From assembly GCA_046081705.1 (NCBI GenBank), contig JBJTWK010000011.1, positions 1 through 10,829 on the forward strand: DNA of 10,829 nt, in the 5' to 3' direction. Each line of letters opens with the position of its first letter. Position 1 is the stretch's first letter. This DNA comes from IMCC26256 sp046081705 (GTDB lineage: Bacteria > Actinomycetota > Acidimicrobiia > IMCC26256). The notes below the pieces were generated by a model. That model was not told the DNA's origin, searched no databases, and saw only the letters and a program-made list of their open reading frames with translations. A program made the translations under genes and the position numbers. This document shows, piece by piece, positions 1 to 5,760 of the stretch.

Positions 1-91
1 GCCAGAAGGTATTAGGGATCGGGTCGCCCTGCCAAGGCCCGTTCGCTGACCGCGCGGCGTCGAGGCCTTCGAACACAGGCGAACGGCCCGC

Positions 92-170
92 GTTCCGGAA
101 TCGGCGATTCCGCGTTCCAGCCCCCTTGACCGCTTCGAGGCGGGGACTGGGCGGGAGGAGTTTCCCGTCA
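92..170. repeat. Structured direct repeat, copy 1 (79 bp)
   Basis: Bases 92-121 are identical to 2975-3004 (30 of 30), and similarity continues to 170/3053 with about 65 of 79 bases matching. The repeat starts with a hairpin, CGGAATC-GGC-GATTCCG (96-112), followed by a short stem CCGC/GCGG (130-133 and 140-143). This copy ends exactly where the IS6 element begins at 171. No gene is seen in 1-170. I do not recognise the repeat family. Confidence 0.75.
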
Positions 171-996
171 GGCGCTGTTGCGTTGATTCGAAGCGGACCG
201 CGTCGGACCGGGTAGCCGGTCAGTTTCGGGTTCAGATGGTGCGGGTGAGCTCGGTGAACGCGTGCTTGATCCGTCGATGAGGCCTCGCGGAGACGCCGAG
301 TTCGTAATGGCCGCGGCGGAGGTTCTGCACGAGCGCATGCCCGCGGATGATCGTTTGCGCGGTGTCGGGTCGTTTGAGTCCACGCATCGGACGGAGTCGT
401 GCTTTGAGCCGCCCGTGGTCGCATTCGATCCGGTTGTTCGCGTACTGGCCTGTGTTGTGGAACGCCGCCGGCACGAGCCCTTCGATCGCAGAGCGCAATG
501 CTGGGGCCCGGTCGGTGACGACCTCGACCGGGTCACCGTGCACCGCCAACGCGGTCGCGAAGAAGCGGCGCGCGGCCAGGAGATCACGTCGGGCCGAGAC
601 GAGCACGTCGATGATCTGCCCGAACTGATCGACAGCGCAGTAGACGTACCGCCACGTGCCCGCGACCTTCACGTACGTCTCGTCGACAAACCAACGGTCA
701 CCGACCGCATGGCGACAGGGCCCAGCCACATCGGCGCGAAGGGGTGTGAATCGCTGGACCCACCGGTAGATGGTGACGTGATCGACCTCAATCCCGCGCT
801 CACCCAGAAGTTCCTCAACATCCCGGTACGACAGTCCGTACCGGAGGTACCACCGGATGGCCAGGACAATGATCTCGGGTGGGAACCGGCACCCGACGAA
901 CGCTGAATTCGGGATTGCGGGCAACGAGCGGGAGCGGCGAGGTCTCATCCCGGAACCCTCGCCGCCATAGCGCTCCTGCGCCAATGCAACAGTGCC
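171..996 (-). mobile_element. Complete IS6-family insertion sequence (826 bp)
   Basis: The element is bounded by inverted ends. The left end reads GGCGCTGTTGCGTTG (171-185) and the right end, read inward, reads GGCACTGTTGCATTG (982-996); 13 of 15 bases match. Both carry the CTGTTGC core typical of IS6/IS26-type ends. One intact transposase gene fills the interior, and the size fits the family (about 0.8 kb). The 8-bp flanks (163-170 TCCCGTCA, 997-1004 CCCGACGC) do not match, so there is no target-site duplication. IS6 elements move by replicative cointegrate formation and adjacent deletion, which commonly leaves unmatched flanks. The left edge lies at the end of a 79-bp repeat that recurs at 2975-3053. 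Confidence 0.9.
232..948 (-). CDS. IS6-family DDE transposase
   Basis: This 238-residue transposase catalyses replicative transposition of the surrounding IS. The catalytic core is visible: first Asp in VDETY (D89), second Asp in TDRAPA (D146), and Glu in NNRIECDHGRLK (E175). The second Asp and the Glu are 28 residues apart, the shorter spacing I associate with actinobacterial members rather than the 34 of IS26. The N-terminal part carries the LSYRDVEELL and VDHVTIYRWVQRF helices, which form the family's HTH. The C-terminal LVQNLRRGHYEL is also characteristic. I chose the ATG at 946-948 because it gives the normal family length. The open frame continues to 1200, but that extension would run out of the IS and into the desaturase gene, so it is not used. 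No truncation or frameshift is seen. Confidence 0.92.
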   Translation of the reverse strand: MRPRRSRSLPAIPNSAFVGCRFPPEIIVLAIRWYLRYGLSYRDVEELLGERGIEVDHVTIYRWVQRFTPLRADVAGPCRHAVGDRWFVDETYVKVAGTWRYVYCAVDQFGQIIDVLVSARRDLLAARRFFATALAVHGDPVEVVTDRAPALRSAIEGLVPAAFHNTGQYANNRIECDHGRLKARLRPMRGLKRPDTAQTIIRGHALVQNLRRGHYELGVSARPHRRIKHAFTELTRTI

Positions 997-1013
997 CCCG
1001 ACGCGACTAGCGT
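984..1013 (+). promoter_or_regulatory. Possible hybrid promoter: IS6-end -35 with adjacent -10
   Basis: ATGCAA (984-989) lies in the IS6 terminal repeat, pointing outward. IS26 carries a known outward -35 of the TTGCAA type at the same place. Eighteen bases later TAGCGT (1008-1013) fits the relaxed actinobacterial -10 pattern TANNNT. The desaturase ATG follows 9 bases later without a Shine-Dalgarno sequence, consistent with a nearly leaderless mRNA. A hairpin, CGACGC-GACTA-GCGTCG (999-1015), overlaps the -10. This is inferred from pattern only. Confidence 0.3.
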
Positions 1014-1022
1014 CGCGTTCGC

Positions 1023-1922
1023 ATGGTGTTGAGCAACGTCGCGTCAGATCTCGAACCCGTCGTCGAAGAGCTGCTCGAACGCCACCTTGCGACTGCGAAG
1101 GAGTGGTTTCCCCACGAGCTCGTGCCGTGGAGCCGCGGCCGCGACTTCGTCGCCGGTGACGATTGGGATCCCGATGAGGTGCCGGTCTCCGACGAGGCAC
1201 GGGTCGCGCTGACTGTCAACCTCCTCACGGAGGACAACCTGCCCTACTACTACGCGTCGCTCGCCTTCGGTGACCGCGACGGAGCATGGGGCCAGTGGAC
1301 GCGGCAATGGACTGCGGAGGAAGGTCGCCACGCGATCGTGCTACGTGACTACCTCACCGTCACCCGCTCGGTCGATCCGGTCGTGCTGGAGCGGGGGCGC
1401 ATGCACCAGGTGTCCACGGGTGCGGTACCCGTCTTCGACGAAGTGCCGCACGCGCTCGTCTACGCGACGCTGCAGGAGCTGGCGACCCGCATCTCGCATC
1501 GGAACACGGGCGAGCTGCTCGAAGACCCGGCCGGACGCGCCGTGATGCGCCGAGTTGCCGCCGACGAGAACCTGCATCATCTCTTCTACCGGGATCTCTC
1601 CAGTGCAGCGCTGAAGAGATCCCCGTCGGAGATGGTTATCGCGATCGAACACGTCGTGCGCAACTTCGCGATGCCCGGGACCGGGATCACGGACTTCGCC
1701 CGGCTGGCGCGCATCATCGCGGCGGCTGGTGTGTACGACTTCTCGATCCACTATCACCAGATCATCGTGCCGATTGTCGTGGAGCGATGGGCGCTCGCCG
1801 GTCTCGAAGACCTGAGCGACGACGCGGAACGCGCCCGCGACCGGCTCATGGTCTTCATCGACCGTCTTCGCAAGGCCGCAGAACGTACGGATGCCCGCCG
1901 CGGGCAGCAGGTACGCGCCTAG
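1023..1922 (+). CDS. Acyl-ACP (stearoyl-ACP type) desaturase, DesA1/DesA2-like
   Basis: This 299-residue soluble diiron enzyme belongs to the acyl-ACP desaturase family (FA_desaturase_2). Members use O2 and reduced ferredoxin to put a cis double bond into acyl chains carried on ACP; mycobacterial DesA proteins act in membrane-lipid and mycolate synthesis. All iron ligands are visible: E70 in LLTEDNLPYYY, E99/E100 and H103 in TAEEGRH, E152 in LQELATRISHRNTG, and D181-E182 with H185/H186 in ADENLHHLFYRD. DGAWGQW and VTRSVDP also match the DesA1 pattern as I remember it. The N-terminus (LEPVVEELLERHL) aligns near the start of DesA1, so the gene looks full length at that end. The C-terminus is shorter than in DesA1. 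ATG 1023 has no visible ribosome-binding site, and GTG 1026 is an in-frame alternative. The gene starts 26 bp from the IS6 end, so its native promoter may have been replaced. Confidence 0.93.
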   Translation: MVLSNVASDLEPVVEELLERHLATAKEWFPHELVPWSRGRDFVAGDDWDPDEVPVSDEARVALTVNLLTEDNLPYYYASLAFGDRDGAWGQWTRQWTAEEGRHAIVLRDYLTVTRSVDPVVLERGRMHQVSTGAVPVFDEVPHALVYATLQELATRISHRNTGELLEDPAGRAVMRRVAADENLHHLFYRDLSSAALKRSPSEMVIAIEHVVRNFAMPGTGITDFARLARIIAAAGVYDFSIHYHQIIVPIVVERWALAGLEDLSDDAERARDRLMVFIDRLRKAAERTDARRGQQVRA

Positions 1923-1987
1923 CCGGGGCGGAAGGGCGAGGCGGAGATGCCGTTCAGCCTGGAGATGGGCCTCGGTAGATCTGGAGG

Positions 1988-2251
1988 GGCGCTGTTGCGT
2001 TGCTGCGGGTGGGCACGCGCTGAACCGACGGCACTGTTGCGTTAGCGCAATACGGACACAGGGCCGAGTACGCACCGGGCTGCGCCGGTGTGGAGACCGA
2101 CCAAGCCGCGAGATAGCGGTCCGCACGAATCGCCCATATGGATCTGCGCGCGCGGTCAGGGAGCGGCGCCTTGGCTCAATGCAACAGCGCCGCGGCGCGG
2201 CTTCATCCCGGCACCCTCGCCGCCACGCTCGTGCGCCAATGCAACAGAGCC
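1988..2251. mobile_element. Cluster of four IS6-type ends (nested remnants)
   Basis: Four copies of the IS6 terminal motif lie within 264 bp. End A (1988-2002) is identical over 15 bases to the left end of the complete IS. End B (2030-2049) reads GGCACTGTTGCGTTAGCGCA and resembles the IS right end, placed in inverted orientation. Ends C (2177-2191) and D (2237-2251) face the opposite way to A and B. About 54 bp before and including D (2198-2251) closely match the right 57 bp of the complete IS, including the transposase start. That start (ATG on the minus strand at 2204-2206) reads MKPRR and is then cut by end C. No clear 8-bp duplication was found for any pairing; B/D flanks match at only 5 of 8. 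The interior (2050-2170) has no recognisable transposase sequence. Confidence 0.75.
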
Positions 2252-2271
2252 AAGCCGAGACGTGCCACAAT
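2239..2271 (+). promoter_or_regulatory. Possible promoter from IS6 end D
   Basis: ATGCAA (2239-2244) sits in IS6-type end D, facing outward. CACAAT (2266-2271) lies 7 bases before the ATG of the first microprotein, where a -10 for a leaderless transcript would be. The 21-bp spacer is longer than usual and the -10 match is modest, so the call is weak. Its value is the geometry it shares with the desaturase gene: 26 bp from the IS6 end to the ATG in both. Confidence 0.2.
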
Positions 2272-2277
2272 TGGGGC

Positions 2278-2472
2278 ATGAACCCAGAAAAGATCCTCAA
2301 GGTGACAATCCTGCTTGCGGCATTCGTAAGTTTCGTACTGAGCGTTGCGCTCTACTTCCAGGCAGGCGACGACACCAACGCGCGCCTCAACGGCCTGTAC
2401 GTCGGGATCTGGGTGCCGTCAATCTTGGCACTCGGCTCGTTCATCCTCGCCCGCGGGAATGCTCCCAAGTGA
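2278..2472 (+). CDS. Small two-helix membrane protein (64 aa), function unknown
   Basis: This 64-residue protein has a short charged N-terminus (MNPEKILK), a first hydrophobic helix (about residues 9-27, ending SVALYF), a polar loop with GDDTNARLN, and a second helix (about 40-58) containing the phrase YVGIWVPSILALGSF. I remember that last phrase from small uncharacterised actinobacterial membrane proteins, but I know of no function. A frame extending upstream to 1891 crosses IS6 remnants, so I chose the ATG at 2278. Its only possible ribosome-binding site is a GGGG at 2273-2276. The last codon overlaps the next gene in a GTGA junction, suggesting coupled translation. Codon choice is less G/C-biased than in the genes right of 3200, which fits an acquired origin. 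Confidence 0.72.
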   Translation: MNPEKILKVTILLAAFVSFVLSVALYFQAGDDTNARLNGLYVGIWVPSILALGSFILARGNAPK

Positions 2473-2609
2473 GCCAGACAGGCCTCTTCATCTCAGGCGT
2501 GGCCGTCTCGGCGATCGTGTTCACCGGCGGCTTCCTCTATGCGATGTTCAGCTTCGGGCGGTGGGTTGATCGCGGTGAACCCGGAACCGTTGATGATCGA
2601 GGGACGTGA
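2469..2609 (+). CDS. Single-pass membrane microprotein (46 aa), coupled to the gene upstream
   Basis: This 46-residue frame starts with GTG at 2469-2471, overlapping the upstream TGA stop (2470-2472). It holds one strong hydrophobic helix (about residues 6-27, including VAVSAIVFTGGFLYAMF) and then a charged tail, RWVDRGEPGTVDDRG. The distribution suits a tail-in-cytoplasm membrane peptide that could partner the 64-residue protein. The tight overlap and the clean helix-plus-polar-tail layout argue for a real gene despite its size. No family is recognised and no function is proposed. A further GTGA junction at 2606-2609 leads to a third frame with poor coding character, which I do not annotate. 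Confidence 0.55.
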   Translation: MSQTGLFISGVAVSAIVFTGGFLYAMFSFGRWVDRGEPGTVDDRGT

Positions 2610-3199
2610 CGGCGGGAGCCGACCCACCTGAGGCGACGCCACCACGGTGTGGGAGTCGTGCCTTGATGGTGCTGCTTGCTGCACAGGGCACTCTGCCCCT
2701 GTACGCAGTCGAGGACTGGCGGCAATTGACCCGTCCCGCGGGCGAGCTCTCACCACCTTCGCCGTTCCCGACCCGGACTCTTGCGATGCAAGCGAGGGGT
2801 AGGCGCCGTGCCACTTGGCCTTGACGGAACAGTCCTCCGTCACAGCACCCTCGATGCGCTCCCTTCAGCGACTCGCGGAGGGACAAGCCGCGACGGGCAT
2901 CAAGGCTGAGTCGCGGCATCCGGAGTTGCCTCGGCCGCCACCCGCGACGGCATTACCGGGCCCAACGCCGACGTGTTCCGGAATCGGCGATTCCGCGTTC
3001 CAGCGCCTTCGACCGCCCCCGGGCGGGTGCTCGGCGGAAGGCGCTTCCCGCCATCCCCACGGGGCGGGGATGACGCGGAACTTCCCGTGAAACTCCCGAG
3101 AGGGCGGCGTTCCGGTTGGTGGAGACGGTACTCGCGGGCCGGCGGAGCGCTGGTCGGCTGATCCGTGTATGTCGTGGGAACTCGGCTTCCGGTGTTCCC
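2610..3199. other. Gene-free, hairpin-rich stretch
   Basis: No frame here on either strand has convincing coding character. It contains several hairpins: ACAGGGCA (2683-2690) with TGCCCCTGT (2694-2702, one bulge); CTTGC-GAT-GCAAG (2780-2792); TGACGGA (2822-2828) with TCCGTCA (2836-2842). Repeat copy 2 and its hairpin series follow at 2975-3080. Nothing resembling tRNA or a known riboswitch was seen. Confidence 0.6.
2975..3053. repeat. Structured direct repeat, copy 2 (79 bp)
   Basis: This is the same-orientation partner of 92-170, identical over the first 30 bases. It has the shared hairpin CGGAATC-GGC-GATTCCG (2979-2995). A second, longer stem pairs GCGCCTTC (3003-3010) with GAAGGCGC (3037-3044) and encloses CCGCCC-CC-GGGCGG (3013-3026). 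Beyond it, CATCCCC (3052-3058) can pair with GGGGATG (3066-3072), and TTCCGCGT (2991-2998) with ACGCGGAA (3073-3080). The inner CCGC/GCGG stem is kept in copy 1 although the bases around it differ. Confidence 0.75.
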
Positions 3200-3206
3200 T
3201 CAGCCG
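3155..3206. terminator. Stem-loop at the 3' end of the lipoprotein gene
   Basis: CGGCTGA (3155-3161) pairs with TCAGCCG (3200-3206), and inside that loop GGGAAC (3176-3181) pairs with GTTCCC (3194-3199). The two right arms are contiguous, so the stems could stack. The structure overlaps the stop codon of the minus-strand lipoprotein gene. There is no U-tract, so a terminator role is only a possibility. Confidence 0.3.
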
Positions 3207-3700
3207 ATCCAGTCCTCCCGGCCTGCGCCCGGCGGCAGGAGGGCGCCGGCGGCGTCGAAGCGCGTGATCGCGCAGCCGTCCGATCGGTCGATCTCGACTC
3301 GGCGGGTCGGGCCCGATGGAGTGGGTGGGGGCACCGTGATGATCAGGCGCTGGGGGCCGCCGTAGATCGTCGTGCACTGCTGGTCGGGCGCCGGCTCGAC
3401 GAGGGCGGCGTCGAGCGCCTCGCACGCCGGTCCCGCGGGGCGTGCCTCCAGGTACCCGGTCGTCTCGGGCTCCGCGCCGCACCGCAACGTGGCGGTGGAG
3501 ACCGTGACCTCGGGGATCCCGGGCTCGTACCGCAGCTGTACCGGCTCGTCGGTGACCGTGCCGGTGGTCGGTGGCGTCGACGTGGGGCTCGATGCCGTGT
3601 CGCCGCCGGGCGCCGCGCAGGCGACGAGCAGCGACGCGCCGACGAGTGCGACGAGGAGAGCGCGTCCCGACCGTGCGGGGTTGGAGTGGCCCGAGCGCAT
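3200..3700 (-). CDS. Secreted lipoprotein with a subtilisin-inhibitor-like (SSI-like) cysteine pattern
   Basis: This 166-residue precursor has a basic N-terminus, a hydrophobic core and a lipobox LVAC with Cys28, so the mature protein should be lipid-anchored outside the membrane. A Thr/Ser/Pro-rich linker follows (about 35-50). The remaining domain has exactly four cysteines (C74, C93, C109, C143). The layout TLRC...PACEALDAAL...CTTIYGG...LIITV...RRVEI...DGC is the order I know from Streptomyces subtilisin inhibitor, in which Cys pairs 1-2 and 3-4 form disulphides. The reactive-site segment just before the third and fourth cysteines is not clearly conserved, so inhibition is not assured. It lies 53 bases downstream of the efflux-pump gene on the same strand and may share its transcript. 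The lipoprotein call is firm; the SSI-like call is tentative. Confidence 0.8.
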   Translation of the reverse strand: MRSGHSNPARSGRALLVALVGASLLVACAAPGGDTASSPTSTPPTTGTVTDEPVQLRYEPGIPEVTVSTATLRCGAEPETTGYLEARPAGPACEALDAALVEPAPDQQCTTIYGGPQRLIITVPPPTPSGPTRRVEIDRSDGCAITRFDAAGALLPPGAGREDWIG

Positions 3701-3712
3701 GGCGCCATCGTG

Positions 3713-3737
3713 CCACGACGTTCGACCGCCGTCGTGG
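3713..3737. other. Perfect 8-bp hairpin between pump and lipoprotein genes
   Basis: CCACGACG (3713-3720) and CGTCGTGG (3730-3737) form a perfect stem around a 9-base loop, in the short gap between the pump stop (3754) and the lipoprotein start (3700). There is no T-run on the transcribed side. It could be an mRNA processing or stability element, or a weak terminator that reduces lipoprotein expression. Confidence 0.4.
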
Positions 3738-3753
3738 CGCGCCCCCCGATCGT

Positions 3754-5352
3754 TCAGGGGGTGGCGGCCTCCTCGGCGACCTCGTCGTGTTCGGCCGTGG
3801 CCCGAGCGGGGAGGAAGCGCGCCGCGATCAGCGCCCCCACGAGCGTCGCGACCGCGACGACGCGACTGCCCGCCTGGAACCCGTCCATGAACGAGGCGAA
3901 GGTCGCATCGAGGATGCCGGGGCGTGCGGCGTCCGGCGCCCGTTCGACGATGACCGCAGCCGCCTGCACCGACTCGCGCGCCGCCGCGAGGGCTGCTGCC
4001 GGGATCGGGAGCCCGGCGAGGAGTTCCGCGAGCCGGGGGCCGTACACCGAACTGAACACCGACCCGACGACCGCCACGCCGAGGGTGCCACCGAGTTCGC
4101 GGGTGGTGTCGTTCATGGCCGCGCCCACGCCGGCCTTGTCCTTCGGGAGCGCCCCGAGGATGGCGTCGGTCGAGGGCGCCGACGTGGAGGTGAGGCCGCC
4201 GGCGATGAGCACCATGCCCAGCACGACCGGTCCCCAGTAGGGGGTCGTCGCCGTGTAGCTGGAGGCGATCCAGAACCCGGCGGACATGAGGAGGAGCCCG
4301 CCCGTGACGACCACCTTGCTGCCGTAGCGGATGGCGAGTCGCGCTGCGATCGGTGCCATCACGCCGGCGGCGATCGCGAACGGCAGCGTGTGGATGCCGG
4401 CGGAGAGGGTCGAGTAGCCCCGGACGAACTGGAAGTACTGGGTGATGAGGAAGATGAACCCGAACAATCCGAAGAACGCGACCGCGATCGAGCTGCTCGC
4501 AGCCGAGAACCGGGAGTTGCGGAACACGCGGACGTCGAGCATCGGGTGGTCGCGGCGCAACTCCCAGAGGACGAACCCGGCGAGGAGTGCCGCCGTGACG
4601 ACGAACCCGGTGAGGGTCCTCGTCGACGTCCATCCGTACCGGGGGGCCTCGATGACCGTGAAGACGAGCAGCACGACGGCGGCGACGGACGAGACGAGTC
4701 CGACCGGATCGAGGGGACCGGCCTCGGGGTCGCGCGTGCGGGGCACGAGTCGCCACCCGCTCGCGAGGGCGAGGGCGACGATGGGGAGGTTGACGAGGAA
4801 GATCGCGCCCCACCAGGAGTGCTCGAGGATCCACCCGCCGCTGAGCGGGCCGAGCGCGACCGCGAGCCCCGAGACCGCCGACCAGATGCCGACCGCCTTG
4901 GCCCGCTCCACCCGGTCGACGAACACGTTGGTCAGGATCGCGAGCGTGGCGGGGAACACCATCGCCGCGCCGATCCCCATGGCGGCTCGTGCGGCGATCA
5001 GCCCGCCGGCCGTCGTGGCGAATGCGGCGAACGCGGAGGTCCCGGCGAAGACGAGCAGGCCCGCCTGCAGCATCCCCTTGCGACCGAACCGGTCGCCGAG
5101 GTTGCCGAACACGAGCAGCAACGACGCGAACACCAGGCTGTACGCGTCGACGATCCACTGGAGTTGGCTCGTCGTGGCCGACAGGTCCCGACTGAGCGTC
5201 GGGAGTGCGACGTTGACGATGGTGTTGTCGACGACGACGAGGAAGAGGCTCAGGCAGAGCACGGGCAGGATCGCCCAGCGCCGGGGGTGCCCGACGACGG
5301 GGTCGATGAAGTCGTGATCGACGGGACCGGTCGGCCCGTGGTGGCTCGTCAT
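3754..5352 (-). CDS. DHA2-family (EmrB/QacA-type) multidrug efflux MFS transporter
   Basis: This 532-residue integral membrane protein fits the 14-helix drug:H+ antiporter-2 family, which exports drugs or lipophilic compounds using the proton gradient. Family motifs are clear: VVVDNTIVNVALPTL in helix 1 (39-53, with the membrane Asp42), motif A GNLGDRFGRKG (83-93), and the antiporter motif C GLAVALGPLSGGWI (162-175). QLQWIVDAYSLVFASLLL is also typical. I chose the ATG at 5350-5352: it follows GGGGA at 5358-5362 with 5-base spacing and gives the normal N-terminus, whereas the longer frame to 5433 adds a non-hydrophobic stretch atypical of the family. A LuxR-type regulator lies upstream on the same strand and a lipoprotein gene downstream. 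The substrate cannot be read from sequence. Confidence 0.93.
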   Translation of the reverse strand: MTSHHGPTGPVDHDFIDPVVGHPRRWAILPVLCLSLFLVVVDNTIVNVALPTLSRDLSATTSQLQWIVDAYSLVFASLLLVFGNLGDRFGRKGMLQAGLLVFAGTSAFAAFATTAGGLIAARAAMGIGAAMVFPATLAILTNVFVDRVERAKAVGIWSAVSGLAVALGPLSGGWILEHSWWGAIFLVNLPIVALALASGWRLVPRTRDPEAGPLDPVGLVSSVAAVVLLVFTVIEAPRYGWTSTRTLTGFVVTAALLAGFVLWELRRDHPMLDVRVFRNSRFSAASSSIAVAFFGLFGFIFLITQYFQFVRGYSTLSAGIHTLPFAIAAGVMAPIAARLAIRYGSKVVVTGGLLLMSAGFWIASSYTATTPYWGPVVLGMVLIAGGLTSTSAPSTDAILGALPKDKAGVGAAMNDTTRELGGTLGVAVVGSVFSSVYGPRLAELLAGLPIPAAALAAARESVQAAAVIVERAPDAARPGILDATFASFMDGFQAGSRVVAVATLVGALIAARFLPARATAEHDEVAEEAATP

Positions 5353-5506
5353 GAGGGTCCCCGGGGTCGTGGGCGGAGCCCGGTTCGGCTCGTCGTCGCG
5401 GAGGGCGTCGCAACGATAGACGGCGCCGGGCACAGGCGGCCCGACGGATCCGACGTCGCCGGTGGGGTCGCCGATCCTCGGCCCGGACGGTCGGCGCCGG
5501 CCGCAT

Positions 5507-5551
5507 GGCGCAGGGGTTCAGGGCGCAGGGGTTCAGGGCGCAGGGGTTCAA
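5507..5551. repeat. Three tandem 15-bp repeats
   Basis: The unit GGCGCAGGGGTTCAG occurs at 5507-5521, 5522-5536 and 5537-5551 (the last copy differs only in its final base). On the minus strand each unit contains TGA in the regulator's reading frame, so the stop codon is present three times. The array is about 155 bp upstream of the efflux-pump start. It may be a replication-slippage product or a set of protein-binding sites for pump control. Confidence 0.85.
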
Positions 5552-5760
5552 TGCGCCTGCGCCTCCTCGACGACGAGGCTGACGATGCCGGTCTGGCCGT
5601 GGACACCGAGGGCACCGCCCAGCGAACTGATGCGGTTGCAGACCGTCCACTGCGCGAGGTGGAGCGTCCGAGCGATCGTCGGGATGCGGTGTCCGGAGGC
5701 GAGCAGCTCGAGGAGTTCCCGGTTGCGCTCGCCGAGTTCGTAGCGGTGCGCGATCCGCAA
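5548..5760 (-). CDS. LuxR-type HTH transcriptional regulator (short, start uncertain)
   Basis: The sequence ELGERNRELLELLASGHRI-PTIARTLHLAQWTVCNRISSL-GGALGVHGQTGIVSLVV is a complete LuxR/GerE helix-turn-helix, with the recognition helix at TVCNRISSLGGALGV. The first usable start is TTG at 5758-5760, giving a 70-residue protein about the size of GerE. The same frame remains open to 5910 with strongly coding-like codons (ending ...VAPPLSPERAAALRIAHRYELG), yet that extension has no ATG, GTG or TTG. So either a TTG start, an unusual start, or a frameshifted N-terminal domain must be considered. No receiver or sensor domain is visible. The gene precedes the efflux-pump gene on the same strand and probably regulates it; this is inferred from position only. 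Confidence 0.75.
   Translation of the reverse strand: MRIAHRYELGERNRELLELLASGHRIPTIARTLHLAQWTVCNRISSLGGALGVHGQTGIVSLVVEEAQAH

Noticed and set aside
949..1200. N-terminal extension of the transposase up to 1200
   Set aside because: It would leave the IS and overlap the desaturase; ATG at 946-948 gives the normal family length.
2022..2259. 8-bp target duplication around ends B and D
   Set aside because: GAACCGAC and AAGCCGAG match at only 5 of 8 positions.
2606..2824. Third coupled small gene after the microprotein pair (72 aa, GTGA junction)
   Set aside because: Codon third positions are not G/C-biased, there is no hydrophobic or recognisable segment, and it runs through hairpins.
92..3080. 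Integron attC sites (the 79-bp repeats as cassette ends)
   Set aside because: GCCCAAC before copy 2 fits RYYYAAC, but no matching GTTRRRY partner lies at the other end, copy 1 has neither, and no integrase is in the window.
5507..5551. CRISPR-like repeats
   Set aside because: The three units are directly adjacent, without spacers, and only 15 bp long.
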